Shown here piece after piece: positions 8,310-16,434 of a stretch of DNA of 63,934 nt. The stretch comes from a virus, in IMG/VR virus record IMGVR_UViG_3300034954_002602, positions 1 to 63,934 of that record. One strand, written 5' to 3'. The position numbers were made by a program, and so were the translations under genes. How positions within the stretch are numbered: position 1 is the first letter of the stretch; each line of letters opens with the position of its first letter. The notes below the pieces were generated by a model. The model did no database searches. It saw nothing but the letters and a program-made list of their open reading frames with translations, and was not told the origin of the DNA.

Positions 8310-8952
8310 TTGGGAAGACGCAAAAGCAAGAAGCAACTATCATTTCAACAAGTGGCACAAGGACACTGATTGTGTAGAGCACTTGGGTAAGTTCACAGGT
8401 GGATGGCAGACGGAACTACAGACTGTGATCAATGATGCCAAGCCGTTGAACTGGGCGAATCGTAGGCAAGGTACAGGCAGGGAAAATGTAAATGTAGATG
8501 TTGAAGCAGAAGAGAATGATCTGAAGACAGCAGGTGCTGATCCAAAGATGACAATCTATAGGGGACTTGCAGATTTCACGAAATGCCCAACACTACAAAG
8601 GATGACAGATTACTTTGCTCTGTCAAGTGTGAGATCAAAACTACATATTCAGTTCACCGGTGAGGTATTGAATATGCACATAGACAAACTCTATGATCTT
8701 GACGCAGACCCGGAGAAGGTCATAAGAATTATGGTAATGCTACAGGACTGGGAACCAGGACAGTTCATAATGTATGGTAATGAACAGTTTGACAGATGGA
8801 GGGCCGGAGACATACACAAATTCGATTGGCCGAACATACCACACGCCACAGCAAACGCCAGCAACAAACCCAGGCCTATGTTGGTGATAACTGGTGTGAT
8901 GTCGGACAAGACCAAAGAAATTTTATCGAAACAGATCAAGAAAAAGGTTTAG
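8296..8952 (+). CDS. 2OG/Fe(II) oxygenase-like protein
   Basis: 218 residues. MHIDKLYD near residue 117 gives H-x-D, and PHATANASNKPRPM near residue 177 gives the distal His followed about 10 residues later by Arg, the metal and 2-oxoglutarate ligands of aspartyl/asparaginyl hydroxylase-type enzymes. Between them lie beta-strands with FIMYGNEQFDRWRAGD, the usual hairpin of the fold. Overlaps the preceding sulfotransferase-like gene by 14 bases. The substrate may be a peptide or sugar; not known. Confidence 0.5.
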   Translation: MSTSNWEDAKARSNYHFNKWHKDTDCVEHLGKFTGGWQTELQTVINDAKPLNWANRRQGTGRENVNVDVEAEENDLKTAGADPKMTIYRGLADFTKCPTLQRMTDYFALSSVRSKLHIQFTGEVLNMHIDKLYDLDADPEKVIRIMVMLQDWEPGQFIMYGNEQFDRWRAGDIHKFDWPNIPHATANASNKPRPMLVITGVMSDKTKEILSKQIKKKV

Positions 8953-8982
8953 TCATACAACTTTTTAGTATAAACTAGTTGT

Positions 8983-9636
8983 ATGAATAAAAAGATATTT
9001 GCACGACTCCTAACACACAGCGAAAACAACCTAGACAAAATAACACAACCTTGGATACTTGAAACATTCGGGGTAGAAGTGGATAGATGTGACACCATAG
9101 AACAATACGTGGAGGCCATTGACGATGCCTGCCTACACAAATACTTTTCCAAGTATTGGCAGAACGATATGAAGAAATGGAAATACTCGGGTGTACAACT
9201 GATAGACGAAGTCAACAGTCTCAAACCGAGAGCGGTGCTAGACGTTGGATGTGGGTACAACGAATTCAAAGGACGCATAGATAATCTCGTGGGCATTGAT
9301 CCTTACAATGACAAGGCAGACCTACAGATCAGCACTCTAGAATACAAGACTGCTGAAAAGTATGACGTGATACTTTGTTTGGGATCTGTGAACTTTGGCG
9401 ACAGGGAAAAGATTGTTGCTGAAGTAGGAAGATGTGTGAACCTGTTGGCAGACAATGGAACGATGTTCTTTAGGGTCAACCCTGGTGTGCAACACGATAA
9501 GCCTGAAGCAGACTGGATAGAATTCTTTGGATGGAACGTGCCTTTCATAATAGAACTGGCAGAAATGTATAATCTCAAAATACTTGACATACGTGATGAT
9601 ACTAACCAACGTAAGTATTTCGTTTATAGAAAGTGA
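8983..9636 (+). CDS. Class I SAM-dependent methyltransferase
   Basis: 217 residues. Motif I AVLDVGCGYNEFKG about residue 84, motif II LVGIDPYND, and KYDVILCLGSVNFGD as motif IV are clear for a Rossmann-type methyltransferase. The N-terminal 75 residues are alpha-helical and may bind the substrate. A TATAAA box lies 8 bases before the ATG but no good -35 is seen. The next gene starts with GTG inside its stop (GTGA). Neighbouring sulfotransferase-, oxygenase- and SGNH-like genes suggest glycan or small-molecule modification. Confidence 0.75.
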   Translation: MNKKIFARLLTHSENNLDKITQPWILETFGVEVDRCDTIEQYVEAIDDACLHKYFSKYWQNDMKKWKYSGVQLIDEVNSLKPRAVLDVGCGYNEFKGRIDNLVGIDPYNDKADLQISTLEYKTAEKYDVILCLGSVNFGDREKIVAEVGRCVNLLADNGTMFFRVNPGVQHDKPEADWIEFFGWNVPFIIELAEMYNLKILDIRDDTNQRKYFVYRK

Positions 9637-10319
9637 AAACATTATTAATCAATGGCTGTAGTTTTGGAGAGTGTTGGACTCCCAGTGACAAATTTGTAAA
9701 AGCACTCGGATGTGACAACGTCGTAAACATTTCAAAGACTGCAACGAGTGTGCAGAGGACACTCAGATCTACAATCGAATGGATTGCACAAAACGGAAAT
9801 CCTCACTATGTGATCACACCTATCACGTTTTGGAGCAGATGGGAACTGGCGATTAACAAATACGAAGACAAGATAGATGGAGCATGGTTTCCGATACAAA
9901 GACCCGAACTACTTGAATCTGAAGATAGAGAACTTCACCCTGATGTTGACAAAGGAAGGCTGTCTACAATGATTGAATCATATTACGCTTTGAGTCCAAC
10001 TGTAAGAACTTTCTGGGATAAACTTTTCACGGATGTGATATCCCTGTCATCGTTTCTCGAGAGTAGGAATATCAAACACTTGATATTTGATATGTGCAAT
10101 GACTTCGATATGATACACATAGAAGGATATAAGGGTTTTGAAAAGTTGAAGTTGCTTGAACAAAACAAGAGTGTGATAGACCTGTTTGGATTCTGCGGTA
10201 ACAAACATATGTGGAACACGTTGGAGGACAAGCAAAAGGTTGATTTCAACATACATCACGCACCAGAACAGTACATTATTCTAGAGGATTTTCTGTTAAA
10301 ATACGTAGAAAAGCAATGA
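9633..10319 (+). CDS. SGNH-hydrolase-like protein
   Basis: 228 residues from GTG 9633, overlapping the preceding stop. It starts LLINGCSFGECW; the NGCSFG element takes the place of the GDS box of SGNH/GDSL esterases, a variant common in phage proteins of this fold. FNIHHAPEQYIILEDFL at the C-terminus could supply the catalytic His. Likely an esterase or acyltransferase acting on a glycan; the Ser in GCSFG would be the nucleophile. Last gene of the tctA operon. Confidence 0.55.
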   Translation: MKTLLINGCSFGECWTPSDKFVKALGCDNVVNISKTATSVQRTLRSTIEWIAQNGNPHYVITPITFWSRWELAINKYEDKIDGAWFPIQRPELLESEDRELHPDVDKGRLSTMIESYYALSPTVRTFWDKLFTDVISLSSFLESRNIKHLIFDMCNDFDMIHIEGYKGFEKLKLLEQNKSVIDLFGFCGNKHMWNTLEDKQKVDFNIHHAPEQYIILEDFLLKYVEKQ

Positions 10320-10324
10320 CCCCA

Positions 10325-10364
10325 TAGACTTATGCTAGAATTGTGCTATAATAAAGTGTAAATA
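10325..10364 (+). promoter_or_regulatory. Overlapping sigma70 promoter and T4-type late promoter
   Basis: TAGACT (10325-10330), 16-base spacer, extended -10 TGCTATAAT (TATAAT at 10347-10352). Then TGTAAATA at 10357-10364, a one-base variant of the T4 late word TATAAATA, seven bases before the ATG at 10371. The two could serve early and late transcription of the same gene. Confidence 0.6.
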
Positions 10365-10370
10365 CCTACA

Positions 10371-10670
10371 ATGCAAAGACACACAAAAAGTTTATTAGAA
10401 GAATTAAGTTCAATGCCCTTGAAGAGGGACAAGGAAGAAGTGGTTGAAAGCAGGGCATCTCACATATTAGAGAGTGCCATCAGACTAATGACCTACATCA
10501 GAGAGAACTTTGACCAGGACACTGCATTTAAACTAGAGAAGAAATTTAACTCAGCACTTAAGAACATGGACGCATCTAAATTCAGCAAGGGTGTGGCTCG
10601 TATCAAAGAGAACAGAGACGTCAAAGAAAACGTGTTGAAAATCAAAGACGGCGAATACAAAGAGGACTAA
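10371..10670 (+). CDS. Phage protein of unknown function, alpha-helical
   Basis: 99 residues, highly charged, predicted helical throughout (SLLEELSSMPLKRDKEEVVE, then helices around residues 30-75). It follows a combined sigma70/late promoter and is spaced three bases from the KWDG protein gene. The pair resembles conserved unknowns of marine T4-type phages, but no function is known to me. Confidence 0.65.
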   Translation: MQRHTKSLLEELSSMPLKRDKEEVVESRASHILESAIRLMTYIRENFDQDTAFKLEKKFNSALKNMDASKFSKGVARIKENRDVKENVLKIKDGEYKED

Positions 10671-10673
10671 TCA

Positions 10674-11888
10674 ATGTTGATAGAAGATGTCCTTACAGAA
10701 TTCAAAAGGACGCACCTAGAACACATCGAGGACATTGTCATAACCGACGGGTACGAAGGCGGTAAGGCTGTAATCGAGTATTTCAGAGGTTTGTTGTTGA
10801 CATTGAAAGGTACCAGTTCAGAAGCGATGAGTGTTTCTGTCAAGTGGGACGGCGCACCTGCCGTTGTGTGTGGGACAAACCCAGACAATGGTCGATTCTT
10901 TGTAGGCACAAAATCAGTGTTTGCCAAGAATGCAAAGGTAAACTACACGAAACGTGACATAGCAAACAACCACGGAACAGACGACCTAGGACAGAAGTTG
11001 TTGAAGTGTTTGGTTCATCTAAAGAAATTAAATATTCAAGGGGTAGTCCAAGGTGATCTACTTTTCACAGACGAAGACATCACACGTAAGAACGTAGACG
11101 GAAAACCTCATATCACTTTCACTCCTAACACCATAACTTATGCTGTGCCAGAAGCAGGTGATCTAGGGAAGAGGATAGATAGAGCAAAGGTTGGCATAAT
11201 ATTCCATACAACTTACGTTGGAGATTCTCTATCAGAAATGAACGCAAAGGGTGGAGCGGATGTAAGTGAATACACACAGAGTCCTGATGTGTTCTTTGAC
11301 AATGCAACGTACAAAGATGTATCAGGCAGTGCAAAGTTCACTGATGCAGAGACTAAACAGTTCTTCAATGGAATTGAAAAACTTGAGAACCTACTGAACT
11401 CAGTGCCACGTAACCTTTCGAGTGTGCTTGGACAAAACCAGGACTTCATCCCAATGTTTCAGATGTACATCAATGCTATGGTCAGAGAAGGACAACTGCC
11501 AAACGATGCAAACAAATTTTTACTAGGCTTTAAGAAATTCTACAACGACAGAATGCAACAGCAGATGTCAGGATTGAAAGCACAGAAGGCCTTGCAACTA
11601 AGACAGGACAAGATGAAACAGATGCCAGTGTTCCTAAACAGGGCCAAGAAGCCGCTACAGGCTATGCTGACTTTCTACAGGGCAGTGCAAACAATGAAAG
11701 CATTTGTTCTAAGGAAAATGAATCAAGCACAGGCCATAGGATCATTCCAACAGACGGATGGCGGACTAGAAGTCACAGAACCGGAAGGTTTCGTTGCTGT
11801 AGACAAGTCAGGTAATGCTGTTAAGTTGGTAGATAGGTTAGGATTCTCAAGAAGAAACTTGACTGCTATCAGCAAATTCAAGAAATAG
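10674..11888 (+). CDS. Conserved T4-type phage protein with KWDG motif
   Basis: 404 residues. SVKWDGAPAVVCG near residue 59 resembles motif I (K-x-D-G) of covalent nucleotidyltransferases such as DNA/RNA ligases and capping enzymes. QGDLLFT near residue 125 and VGIIFHTTYVG near 175 could be the later strands of that fold. The C-terminal third is helical and basic. It looks like a conserved unknown of marine T4-type phages. Ligase or nucleotidyltransferase activity is inference from a short motif. Its 3' end overlaps the convergent gene at 11847-12953 by 42 bases. Confidence 0.65.
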   Translation: MLIEDVLTEFKRTHLEHIEDIVITDGYEGGKAVIEYFRGLLLTLKGTSSEAMSVSVKWDGAPAVVCGTNPDNGRFFVGTKSVFAKNAKVNYTKRDIANNHGTDDLGQKLLKCLVHLKKLNIQGVVQGDLLFTDEDITRKNVDGKPHITFTPNTITYAVPEAGDLGKRIDRAKVGIIFHTTYVGDSLSEMNAKGGADVSEYTQSPDVFFDNATYKDVSGSAKFTDAETKQFFNGIEKLENLLNSVPRNLSSVLGQNQDFIPMFQMYINAMVREGQLPNDANKFLLGFKKFYNDRMQQQMSGLKAQKALQLRQDKMKQMPVFLNRAKKPLQAMLTFYRAVQTMKAFVLRKMNQAQAIGSFQQTDGGLEVTEPEGFVAVDKSGNAVKLVDRLGFSRRNLTAISKFKK

Positions 11889-12953
11889 TTCTAAAGTTTT
11901 ATTGATCTGTTTGCTTAACTTTTCCTCATTGAAAAAAGTATCGTAATTATGTTTCCTCAGAGATTGTGTCTGTAAGTAAATGTCTTGCCATTTCTTGTTG
12001 CCTCTCTCCACTTGACTCCCATTGTCACATTTAGATTTCAATTCCTTACATAAAGAAACTAGTTTATCAATACGTTTATCTTTGTCTTTCTCTAGATCAT
12101 ATGACTCGTCGAAGTAGGCACTGAAAGTTTTGAATCCCATCTCCCTCAATCTTTGCAAGTATAGATAGTTTCCATGTACAACAAAAACGTGCTGTGCAAT
12201 TATAGGTTTCCATATCTTCTCCGTCATAAAAACTTCATAATCATTATCATTGGTCTCCGATACCAATGAGCAGACTGTGTCAATGTAAGGAAGTTCGTAT
12301 ATGTCTTGGTCCTTGCCGAACCTAGGGTAATATTCTGGATCTATTCCAGGCAGTTCGTATTTGTTGTCTAGTCGCTTGGGAACATCTTTGCCAATGAAGG
12401 TGTGGATGCTGTTTTCTAAGACACCGGCTTCTATAAGGTCATCATACAGTTTTACTCTGTGTGGTCTTGGAGCCTTGTTAAGGTACAGGAAGTCGTGTTT
12501 CTTGTGCCAGTAACTGCCATTATGATCGTGGGTGAATTTGAACTGTGTGTTCTTGTGTTTCATATACATATAATGCCAAAACCAACTAACATCACCTGTC
12601 CATTTGCAATGGTGCAAATCTATCTCAGGATATAGTTTTGTGCTATTCACGTTCTCCAGTGATTCCCATGGAGTGGCCTTGATGAATACAAAACCTTGAC
12701 TGTGTAATAGGTCACATCTCTTTTTCAGTTCTTCAGCAAACTGCGGATTTTCTGACATCATCTTCATCTCTGACCTTACGTCAAGTATCGCAAACTTCCT
12801 GTCATACTTGTCCAAATCAAACAAATGCAGGTCATAATATTGACCCACAGTTTCGAATGACTGATCTTTTAGGCTATGCATCGAGATAAAACTCTCGAGA
12901 TCCTGATGGAATCCAGTTTTCATTATATCTGTTAGAATAAAGTTTCGTTGCAT
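11847..12953 (-). CDS. Glycosyltransferase-like protein (copy 2)
   Basis: 368 residues. Shares with copies 1 and 3 the block FMTEKIWKPIIAQHVFVVHG, then GFKTFSAYFDESYDLEKD, about residues 245-285. The N-terminal half is diverged. It sits alone on the minus strand between late plus-strand genes, and its 3' end overlaps the KWDG gene by 42 bases, which would make antisense RNA to that mRNA. Role presumably transfer of a sugar to a phage or host glycan; inference from motif only. Confidence 0.55.
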   Translation of the reverse strand: MQRNFILTDIMKTGFHQDLESFISMHSLKDQSFETVGQYYDLHLFDLDKYDRKFAILDVRSEMKMMSENPQFAEELKKRCDLLHSQGFVFIKATPWESLENVNSTKLYPEIDLHHCKWTGDVSWFWHYMYMKHKNTQFKFTHDHNGSYWHKKHDFLYLNKAPRPHRVKLYDDLIEAGVLENSIHTFIGKDVPKRLDNKYELPGIDPEYYPRFGKDQDIYELPYIDTVCSLVSETNDNDYEVFMTEKIWKPIIAQHVFVVHGNYLYLQRLREMGFKTFSAYFDESYDLEKDKDKRIDKLVSLCKELKSKCDNGSQVERGNKKWQDIYLQTQSLRKHNYDTFFNEEKLSKQINKTLELFLEFADSSQVSS

Positions 12954-12959
12954 ATGCTC

Positions 12960-12967
12960 TATAAATA
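12960..12967 (+). promoter_or_regulatory. T4-type late promoter
   Basis: Exact TATAAATA five bases before the ATG at 12973. In T4 this word is the -10 of late promoters, read by gp55 with the sliding clamp. It also overlaps the 5' end of the divergent glycosyltransferase gene. Confidence 0.6.
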
Positions 12968-12972
12968 CCTAT

Positions 12973-13533
12973 ATGTTAACACCTTTCTTAAAGTATGTAT
13001 CTGAGGGCAGAGTCATAAGACGTTTTAGTGACTTGCAAAGATTCACGTTCCCTGAAGTCACTGAGCGTATCTATCTAAGTTTCTTGGCACTAGCATTAAT
13101 GAGTCAAGATAAAACAACCAAGTCCTTTGTCGATTCATACGTAGAGCAAACAATGGCCAAAGGGACGTTCGATCAGGTAAGAATGATCAACAATGACCTT
13201 GCAAATATGCTGGCGATTGTATCCGGTGATCCAGAGATCACTAAGAAATTAAAAAATAAAAATCAGGCACAGGCCATGAGACAAAGACAACCAGTGCCGG
13301 TAATGGCTTTACGTAGATATATGCGGACGTGGGAAGATCATTTCAGAAATCTCACACAACTGGAGCGGGCTCTCAACATCAACGATGCAAACTACAGAAA
13401 TGTAAGGAGAGCAGTAGCCAATTATAAAAATTTAAACAGCAAGGCGAAGTCACAAACTCTCGACAAGATCAAACAGATGTTACACAGGAAGTTACCTGGC
13501 ACTGACATACACAAAAAGGTAAAGGAACTATAA
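12973..13533 (+). CDS. Late phage protein of unknown function
   Basis: 186 residues, mostly helical and basic, with a Gln/Arg-rich stretch (KNKNQAQAMRQRQPVPVM) near residue 98 and a Lys-rich C-terminus (LHRKLPGTDIHKKVKEL). No membrane segment. It follows an exact late-promoter word, and its stop overlaps the ATG of the first 10-cysteine microprotein. Probably structural or assembly related; not recognised. Confidence 0.6.
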   Translation: MLTPFLKYVSEGRVIRRFSDLQRFTFPEVTERIYLSFLALALMSQDKTTKSFVDSYVEQTMAKGTFDQVRMINNDLANMLAIVSGDPEITKKLKNKNQAQAMRQRQPVPVMALRRYMRTWEDHFRNLTQLERALNINDANYRNVRRAVANYKNLNSKAKSQTLDKIKQMLHRKLPGTDIHKKVKEL

Positions 13534-13661
13534 TGCAAGAAGAGAAAAGGAAAGTCTGTCATCGATGTGCCTGTGATCCTCACTGCAAATCTAGATGTAA
13601 CAACTGTGACCAGTGCGATGTTTGTGAGTGCAATAAGTGTCTAGGGAGCGAATCATGTTGA
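13533..13661 (+). CDS. 10-cysteine microprotein A
   Basis: 42 residues with 11 Cys: positions 9, 12, 14, 18, 22, 25, 28, 31, 33, 36 and 42. The first ten follow C-x2-C-x-C-x3-C-x3-C-x2-C-x2-C-x2-C-x-C-x2-C, the same spacing as the next gene, and both carry HCKS before the fifth Cys. Cytoplasmic (no signal peptide). Ten closely spaced Cys suggest a metallothionein-like or multi-zinc/iron-binding fold. The ATG overlaps the upstream stop; the end overlaps microprotein B. Too small for most gene callers. Confidence 0.65.
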   Translation: MQEEKRKVCHRCACDPHCKSRCNNCDQCDVCECNKCLGSESC

Positions 13662-13777
13662 TAGAATACATCTGCGAAAAGTGTGGCTGTGAGCAACACT
13701 GTAAAAGTTCTTGCACAGAATGTAGGGATTGTCCCGACTGTTTCTGCAAAAAGTGTAATGACGCTAGAGAACAATAA
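13655..13777 (+). CDS. 10-cysteine microprotein B
   Basis: 40 residues, Cys at 7, 10, 12, 16, 20, 23, 26, 29, 31 and 34: exactly the spacing of microprotein A, although most other residues differ. Tandem duplication with conserved Cys but changed side chains is strong evidence that both are translated and folded around metal or disulfides. Overlaps microprotein A by 7 bases and the FkbM methyltransferase gene by 20 bases. Confidence 0.65.
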   Translation: MLIEYICEKCGCEQHCKSSCTECRDCPDCFCKKCNDAREQ

Positions 13778-14390
13778 TTACTGGGTCCTGTACAATCACC
13801 ACACCACGCCCACATTCATTGAAAATGCTAATGGCGGACAGCAGAGACAGAGGAACCGTGCATTACAGCACGTCAAACGTTGGCGTGTGTGTTTGGACAT
13901 AGGTAGCAACATAGGACAGTGGACTAGACCGTTGTCAAGAATATTTGACAGTGTTGTGTGCTTCGAACCCAATCCCAACTTCAGAGAATGTTTCCAAAGA
14001 AACGTAACGTCAAACAATGTAACTCTGTGGCCCTATGGACTTTCAAGCCATGAACACAAGGCCAATCAGATTTTCAACTCCACTGTTCTTCAAAAGGGCG
14101 ATGGAGATATAGAGTGTAGGACACTGGACAGTTTTGGATTAACCAACGTTGACTTCGTTAAGATTGATGTTGACGGTTTTGAACTTGAATTACTTGAGGG
14201 TGCAAGTAAAACACTCACAGAGAACAATCCTGTAATAAACATTGAAATGAAGAGAAACAAATATCAGCCTGCACATAAACAAAGTGCCACAAGGCAAAAG
14301 TTAGTAGATCAATGTGATGCTATACTAAGAAATCTTGGATATAAGTTTATAAAACGTACGAAAAGCGACGAAGTGTGGCTAAAACCATAA
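13758..14390 (+). CDS. FkbM-family methyltransferase
   Basis: 210 residues from ATG 13758 (an in-frame Met at 13683 would lie inside microprotein B). CLDIGSNIGQWTRPL is motif I, VVCFEPNPNF motif II, and FVKIDVDGFELELLEGA the FkbM signature (D-x-E/D-G-x-E). FkbM enzymes O-methylate sugars or polyketides with SAM, so glycan methylation is likely. It ends the run started by the late promoter at 12960. No signal peptide. Confidence 0.85.
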   Translation: MTLENNNYWVLYNHHTTPTFIENANGGQQRQRNRALQHVKRWRVCLDIGSNIGQWTRPLSRIFDSVVCFEPNPNFRECFQRNVTSNNVTLWPYGLSSHEHKANQIFNSTVLQKGDGDIECRTLDSFGLTNVDFVKIDVDGFELELLEGASKTLTENNPVINIEMKRNKYQPAHKQSATRQKLVDQCDAILRNLGYKFIKRTKSDEVWLKP

Positions 14391-14418
14391 TATTACAGCA
14401 TAATTTACCAAAATAAGG

Positions 14419-14426
14419 TATAAATA
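14419..14426 (+). promoter_or_regulatory. T4-type late promoter
   Basis: Exact TATAAATA, 63 bases before the ATG of the gene at 14489-14887. The leader contains a hairpin and a strong ribosome site (AGGAGGG). This is a classic late unit for an abundant virion protein. Confidence 0.7.
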
Positions 14427-14435
14427 CTTTCAACT

Positions 14436-14452
14436 GCTGTCAGAGTGACAGC
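14436..14452 (+). other. Leader hairpin
   Basis: GCTGTC - AGAGT - GACAGC, a perfect 6-bp stem with a 5-base loop in the 5' leader of the late gene, followed by AAGGCTTTTT. It may end upstream transcription or protect the 5' end of the late mRNA. Confidence 0.5.
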
Positions 14453-14488
14453 AAGGCTTTTTAACCAGAGAAATAGGAGGGTAATAAA

Positions 14489-14887
14489 ATGCCAATAGCA
14501 AAAAACAACTTCTCTAGAAACGAAAACTACGAAGTAGGTTCAGTTGATATGACTTTCTTCACAGTTGATTTCATTAACTCAATGGCTTCTGAGACTGCAG
14601 ATTTTTCAGCGTCTAACGCCGTTGCTGGTTTAGAAATGACTAGAGCAACAATCGAAGGACAAGGTGTACCTGTGTTAATGGAAGGTCCATTAGCAGACTC
14701 AAACACACAAAAAACTTACGGTACAAGAACAGACTGTTTAGATGCAATTTCGTCTACTACAACAATCGCGGCTTTACAAACAGCCATCAGAGCGTTGAAC
14801 GGTAACGGAAGAGTTACAGCAACAATCAGTTCTGCAACAGTTACAGAAACTAAACTTGGTATCTTAACTGCGGCGGCTATAAGTTAA
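14489..14887 (+). CDS. Probable virion structural protein
   Basis: 132 residues. Ser/Thr/Ala-rich with alternating small and beta-branched residues (ASETADFSASNAVAGLEMT, ISSATVTETKLG), no Cys-rich or membrane segments. It has its own late promoter, an AGGAGGG ribosome site and a strong terminator, the mark of a very highly expressed single late gene. A small capsid-decorating or tail component is the best guess; the protein at 42054-42710 has similar composition and promoter set-up. Confidence 0.65.
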   Translation: MPIAKNNFSRNENYEVGSVDMTFFTVDFINSMASETADFSASNAVAGLEMTRATIEGQGVPVLMEGPLADSNTQKTYGTRTDCLDAISSTTTIAALQTAIRALNGNGRVTATISSATVTETKLGILTAAAIS

Positions 14888-14908
14888 TAGTTTTCACTAT
14901 TACCATAA

Positions 14909-14941
14909 GGGTGGGTCTTTTTTTAGGCCCACTCTTTTTTT
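14909..14941 (+). terminator. Rho-independent terminator
   Basis: GGGTGGGTC pairs with GGCCCACTC (9 bp, two G-U) around an 8-base T-rich loop, followed by seven T. Lies 22 bases past the stop of the late gene. Confidence 0.85.
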
Positions 14942-14959
14942 ACGGCTAAATTATAACAT

Positions 14960-15592
14960 ATGAGCATCCAAACAATCCTTGAAATAATGAGACGACCCGA
15001 TAACGGAATGCGAATTAAGAATCCTGTTATCATAGACATCAATGAAAAAGTAGGTTGGCTACATTTGACAGGCGGTGCGGTGCACAGCATGATTGCGTGG
15101 CTTAACGAGTTTCATCTTAACGAATTCAAAGAAATAGAGACAGACAAGATAGAGTCCTATGACAAGGACGTGTTCGCCATACTGAAAGAACCAGAACAGA
15201 GATACTGGGATGGCATCACAGAATGGAGCACCTGTTGGGGCACTCATGAATGGTGGCAACACGATGACATCATGGAATGGTTCCCACATTTCGACAGATA
15301 CACCTGGCGTTACTCAGATCAGATAGATGGCGTCAAAGAAGTCAAACATCTGTTGAAATTAGATAACAACCTTAGTGATAAGATAGAAGCACTGGCAAAA
15401 CAGTATGACTTCAAATGCCCATATGGCATAGAAAAAGTTCGTCCACGATACAAAAAAGACAAGGCGGTGATAGAGATACATGAAACTATAACACCCAAAT
15501 TCAAATCTTTGGTCCAGGAAAGTCCAGAACTTTCTCAAAAGTTGGAAGAGTATCTGGCTCCGGATGTTTGGTACTACGCTAAGGCGAAATAA
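14960..15592 (+). CDS. Phage protein of unknown function
   Basis: 210 residues. Trp/His/Glu-rich centre (STCWGTHEWWQHDDIMEWFPHFDRYTW) around residues 92-117, without a motif I know. Predicted mixed alpha/beta, soluble, acidic. A TAAATTATAA sequence lies just upstream of the ATG. Followed after two bases by the gene at 15595. Possibly tail or baseplate related, given the surrounding late genes. Confidence 0.55.
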   Translation: MSIQTILEIMRRPDNGMRIKNPVIIDINEKVGWLHLTGGAVHSMIAWLNEFHLNEFKEIETDKIESYDKDVFAILKEPEQRYWDGITEWSTCWGTHEWWQHDDIMEWFPHFDRYTWRYSDQIDGVKEVKHLLKLDNNLSDKIEALAKQYDFKCPYGIEKVRPRYKKDKAVIEIHETITPKFKSLVQESPELSQKLEEYLAPDVWYYAKAK

Positions 15593-15594
15593 TA

Positions 15595-16068
15595 ATGTAC
15601 GAATTCAGAGTCCACACACTGGTCGACATCACAGACAATGGTGTGCTTAACAAACCATTCCCTTTTAAAACAGAATCAGGTGAAGTGATACACGACAAAC
15701 ACACACTCGCCATTGCTAGGAATCAAAATGCAAATTTCAACACTATGCTACAACTTTTACAGATGAGAGGTAACGTGACCTGGGAGAATCCTCCTGAGAG
15801 GTTAGACTTGCAATCCCTTGGCAATCACGGATTCGGATCTTTCTACGAAGGCAAACACACCACTTGGCACTTCCAGTTCTTCACTGAACAATCTGGAGTG
15901 TATGGTGACACTATAGACCCGACCGCTTTCCTACAGGACGACTTCCACCAGGTGCCCATAGTGAGTTTCTGCAAGGAGACTGCAACCTTTCCGTTGAGCA
16001 CATTCGATACACAAACACCCACAACCATAAACACGTACTTTTCATACGCTGGGCCTACTGATAAATAA
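15595..16068 (+). CDS. Phage protein of unknown function
   Basis: 157 residues starting MYEFRVHTLVDITDNG, beta-rich, Phe/Thr-rich. Directly follows the previous gene (2-base gap). It looks like a conserved unknown of marine T4-type phages. No catalytic motif or signal peptide. A minor structural role is likely but unproven. Confidence 0.55.
   Translation: MYEFRVHTLVDITDNGVLNKPFPFKTESGEVIHDKHTLAIARNQNANFNTMLQLLQMRGNVTWENPPERLDLQSLGNHGFGSFYEGKHTTWHFQFFTEQSGVYGDTIDPTAFLQDDFHQVPIVSFCKETATFPLSTFDTQTPTTINTYFSYAGPTDK
16060..16067 (+). promoter_or_regulatory. Possible T4-type late promoter
   Basis: GATAAATA, one base off TATAAATA, at the 3' end of the preceding gene and 48 bases before the ATG at 16116. 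Confidence 0.4.
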
Positions 16069-16115
16069 CAGTACATTTAGGCACAAATAGAAACTAACAA
16101 AGGCACAACTAGGCA

Positions 16116-16421
16116 ATGACTCAGGCTCATTTACAGGCTCTATTGATGGAGGTACAGAACCTCAAGAGTGAGATTAAAAATTATATGAGTACAACAGAAT
16201 TAGAGAAACAAAACCTAGAAGCACACGTGGACCTTTGCTCCGAGAGATACAAAGGCCTACACGATAGATTGAGTGCGATAGAACTTCGTCTAGGCAAAAT
16301 GAACGAAGAGATGACACAAGGTCACAAGTCACAGACTAAGACAATCATAGCAACAGCGGGCACAGTAGTCGCAGGCTTACTATCAACAGTGGTAGTGATC
16401 CTGATGAAGATGCCAGGCTAA
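16116..16421 (+). CDS. Coiled-coil protein with C-terminal membrane anchor
   Basis: 101 residues. Residues about 1-70 form a coiled coil (EVQNLKSEIKNYM, LHDRLSAIELRLGKMNEEM); residues 77-97 form one membrane span (IIATAGTVVAGLLSTVVVIL). The coiled coil plus single C-terminal span resembles XhlA-type lysis accessory proteins and some phage membrane adaptors. A role in lysis or membrane attachment is inferred from shape only. Confidence 0.6.
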   Translation: MTQAHLQALLMEVQNLKSEIKNYMSTTELEKQNLEAHVDLCSERYKGLHDRLSAIELRLGKMNEEMTQGHKSQTKTIIATAGTVVAGLLSTVVVILMKMPG

Positions 16422-16434
16422 AATTTACCAATAG

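Noticed and set aside
13683-13757. Longer start of the FkbM methyltransferase
   Set aside because: It would overlap most of the Cys-rich microprotein B; the family begins near ATG 13758.
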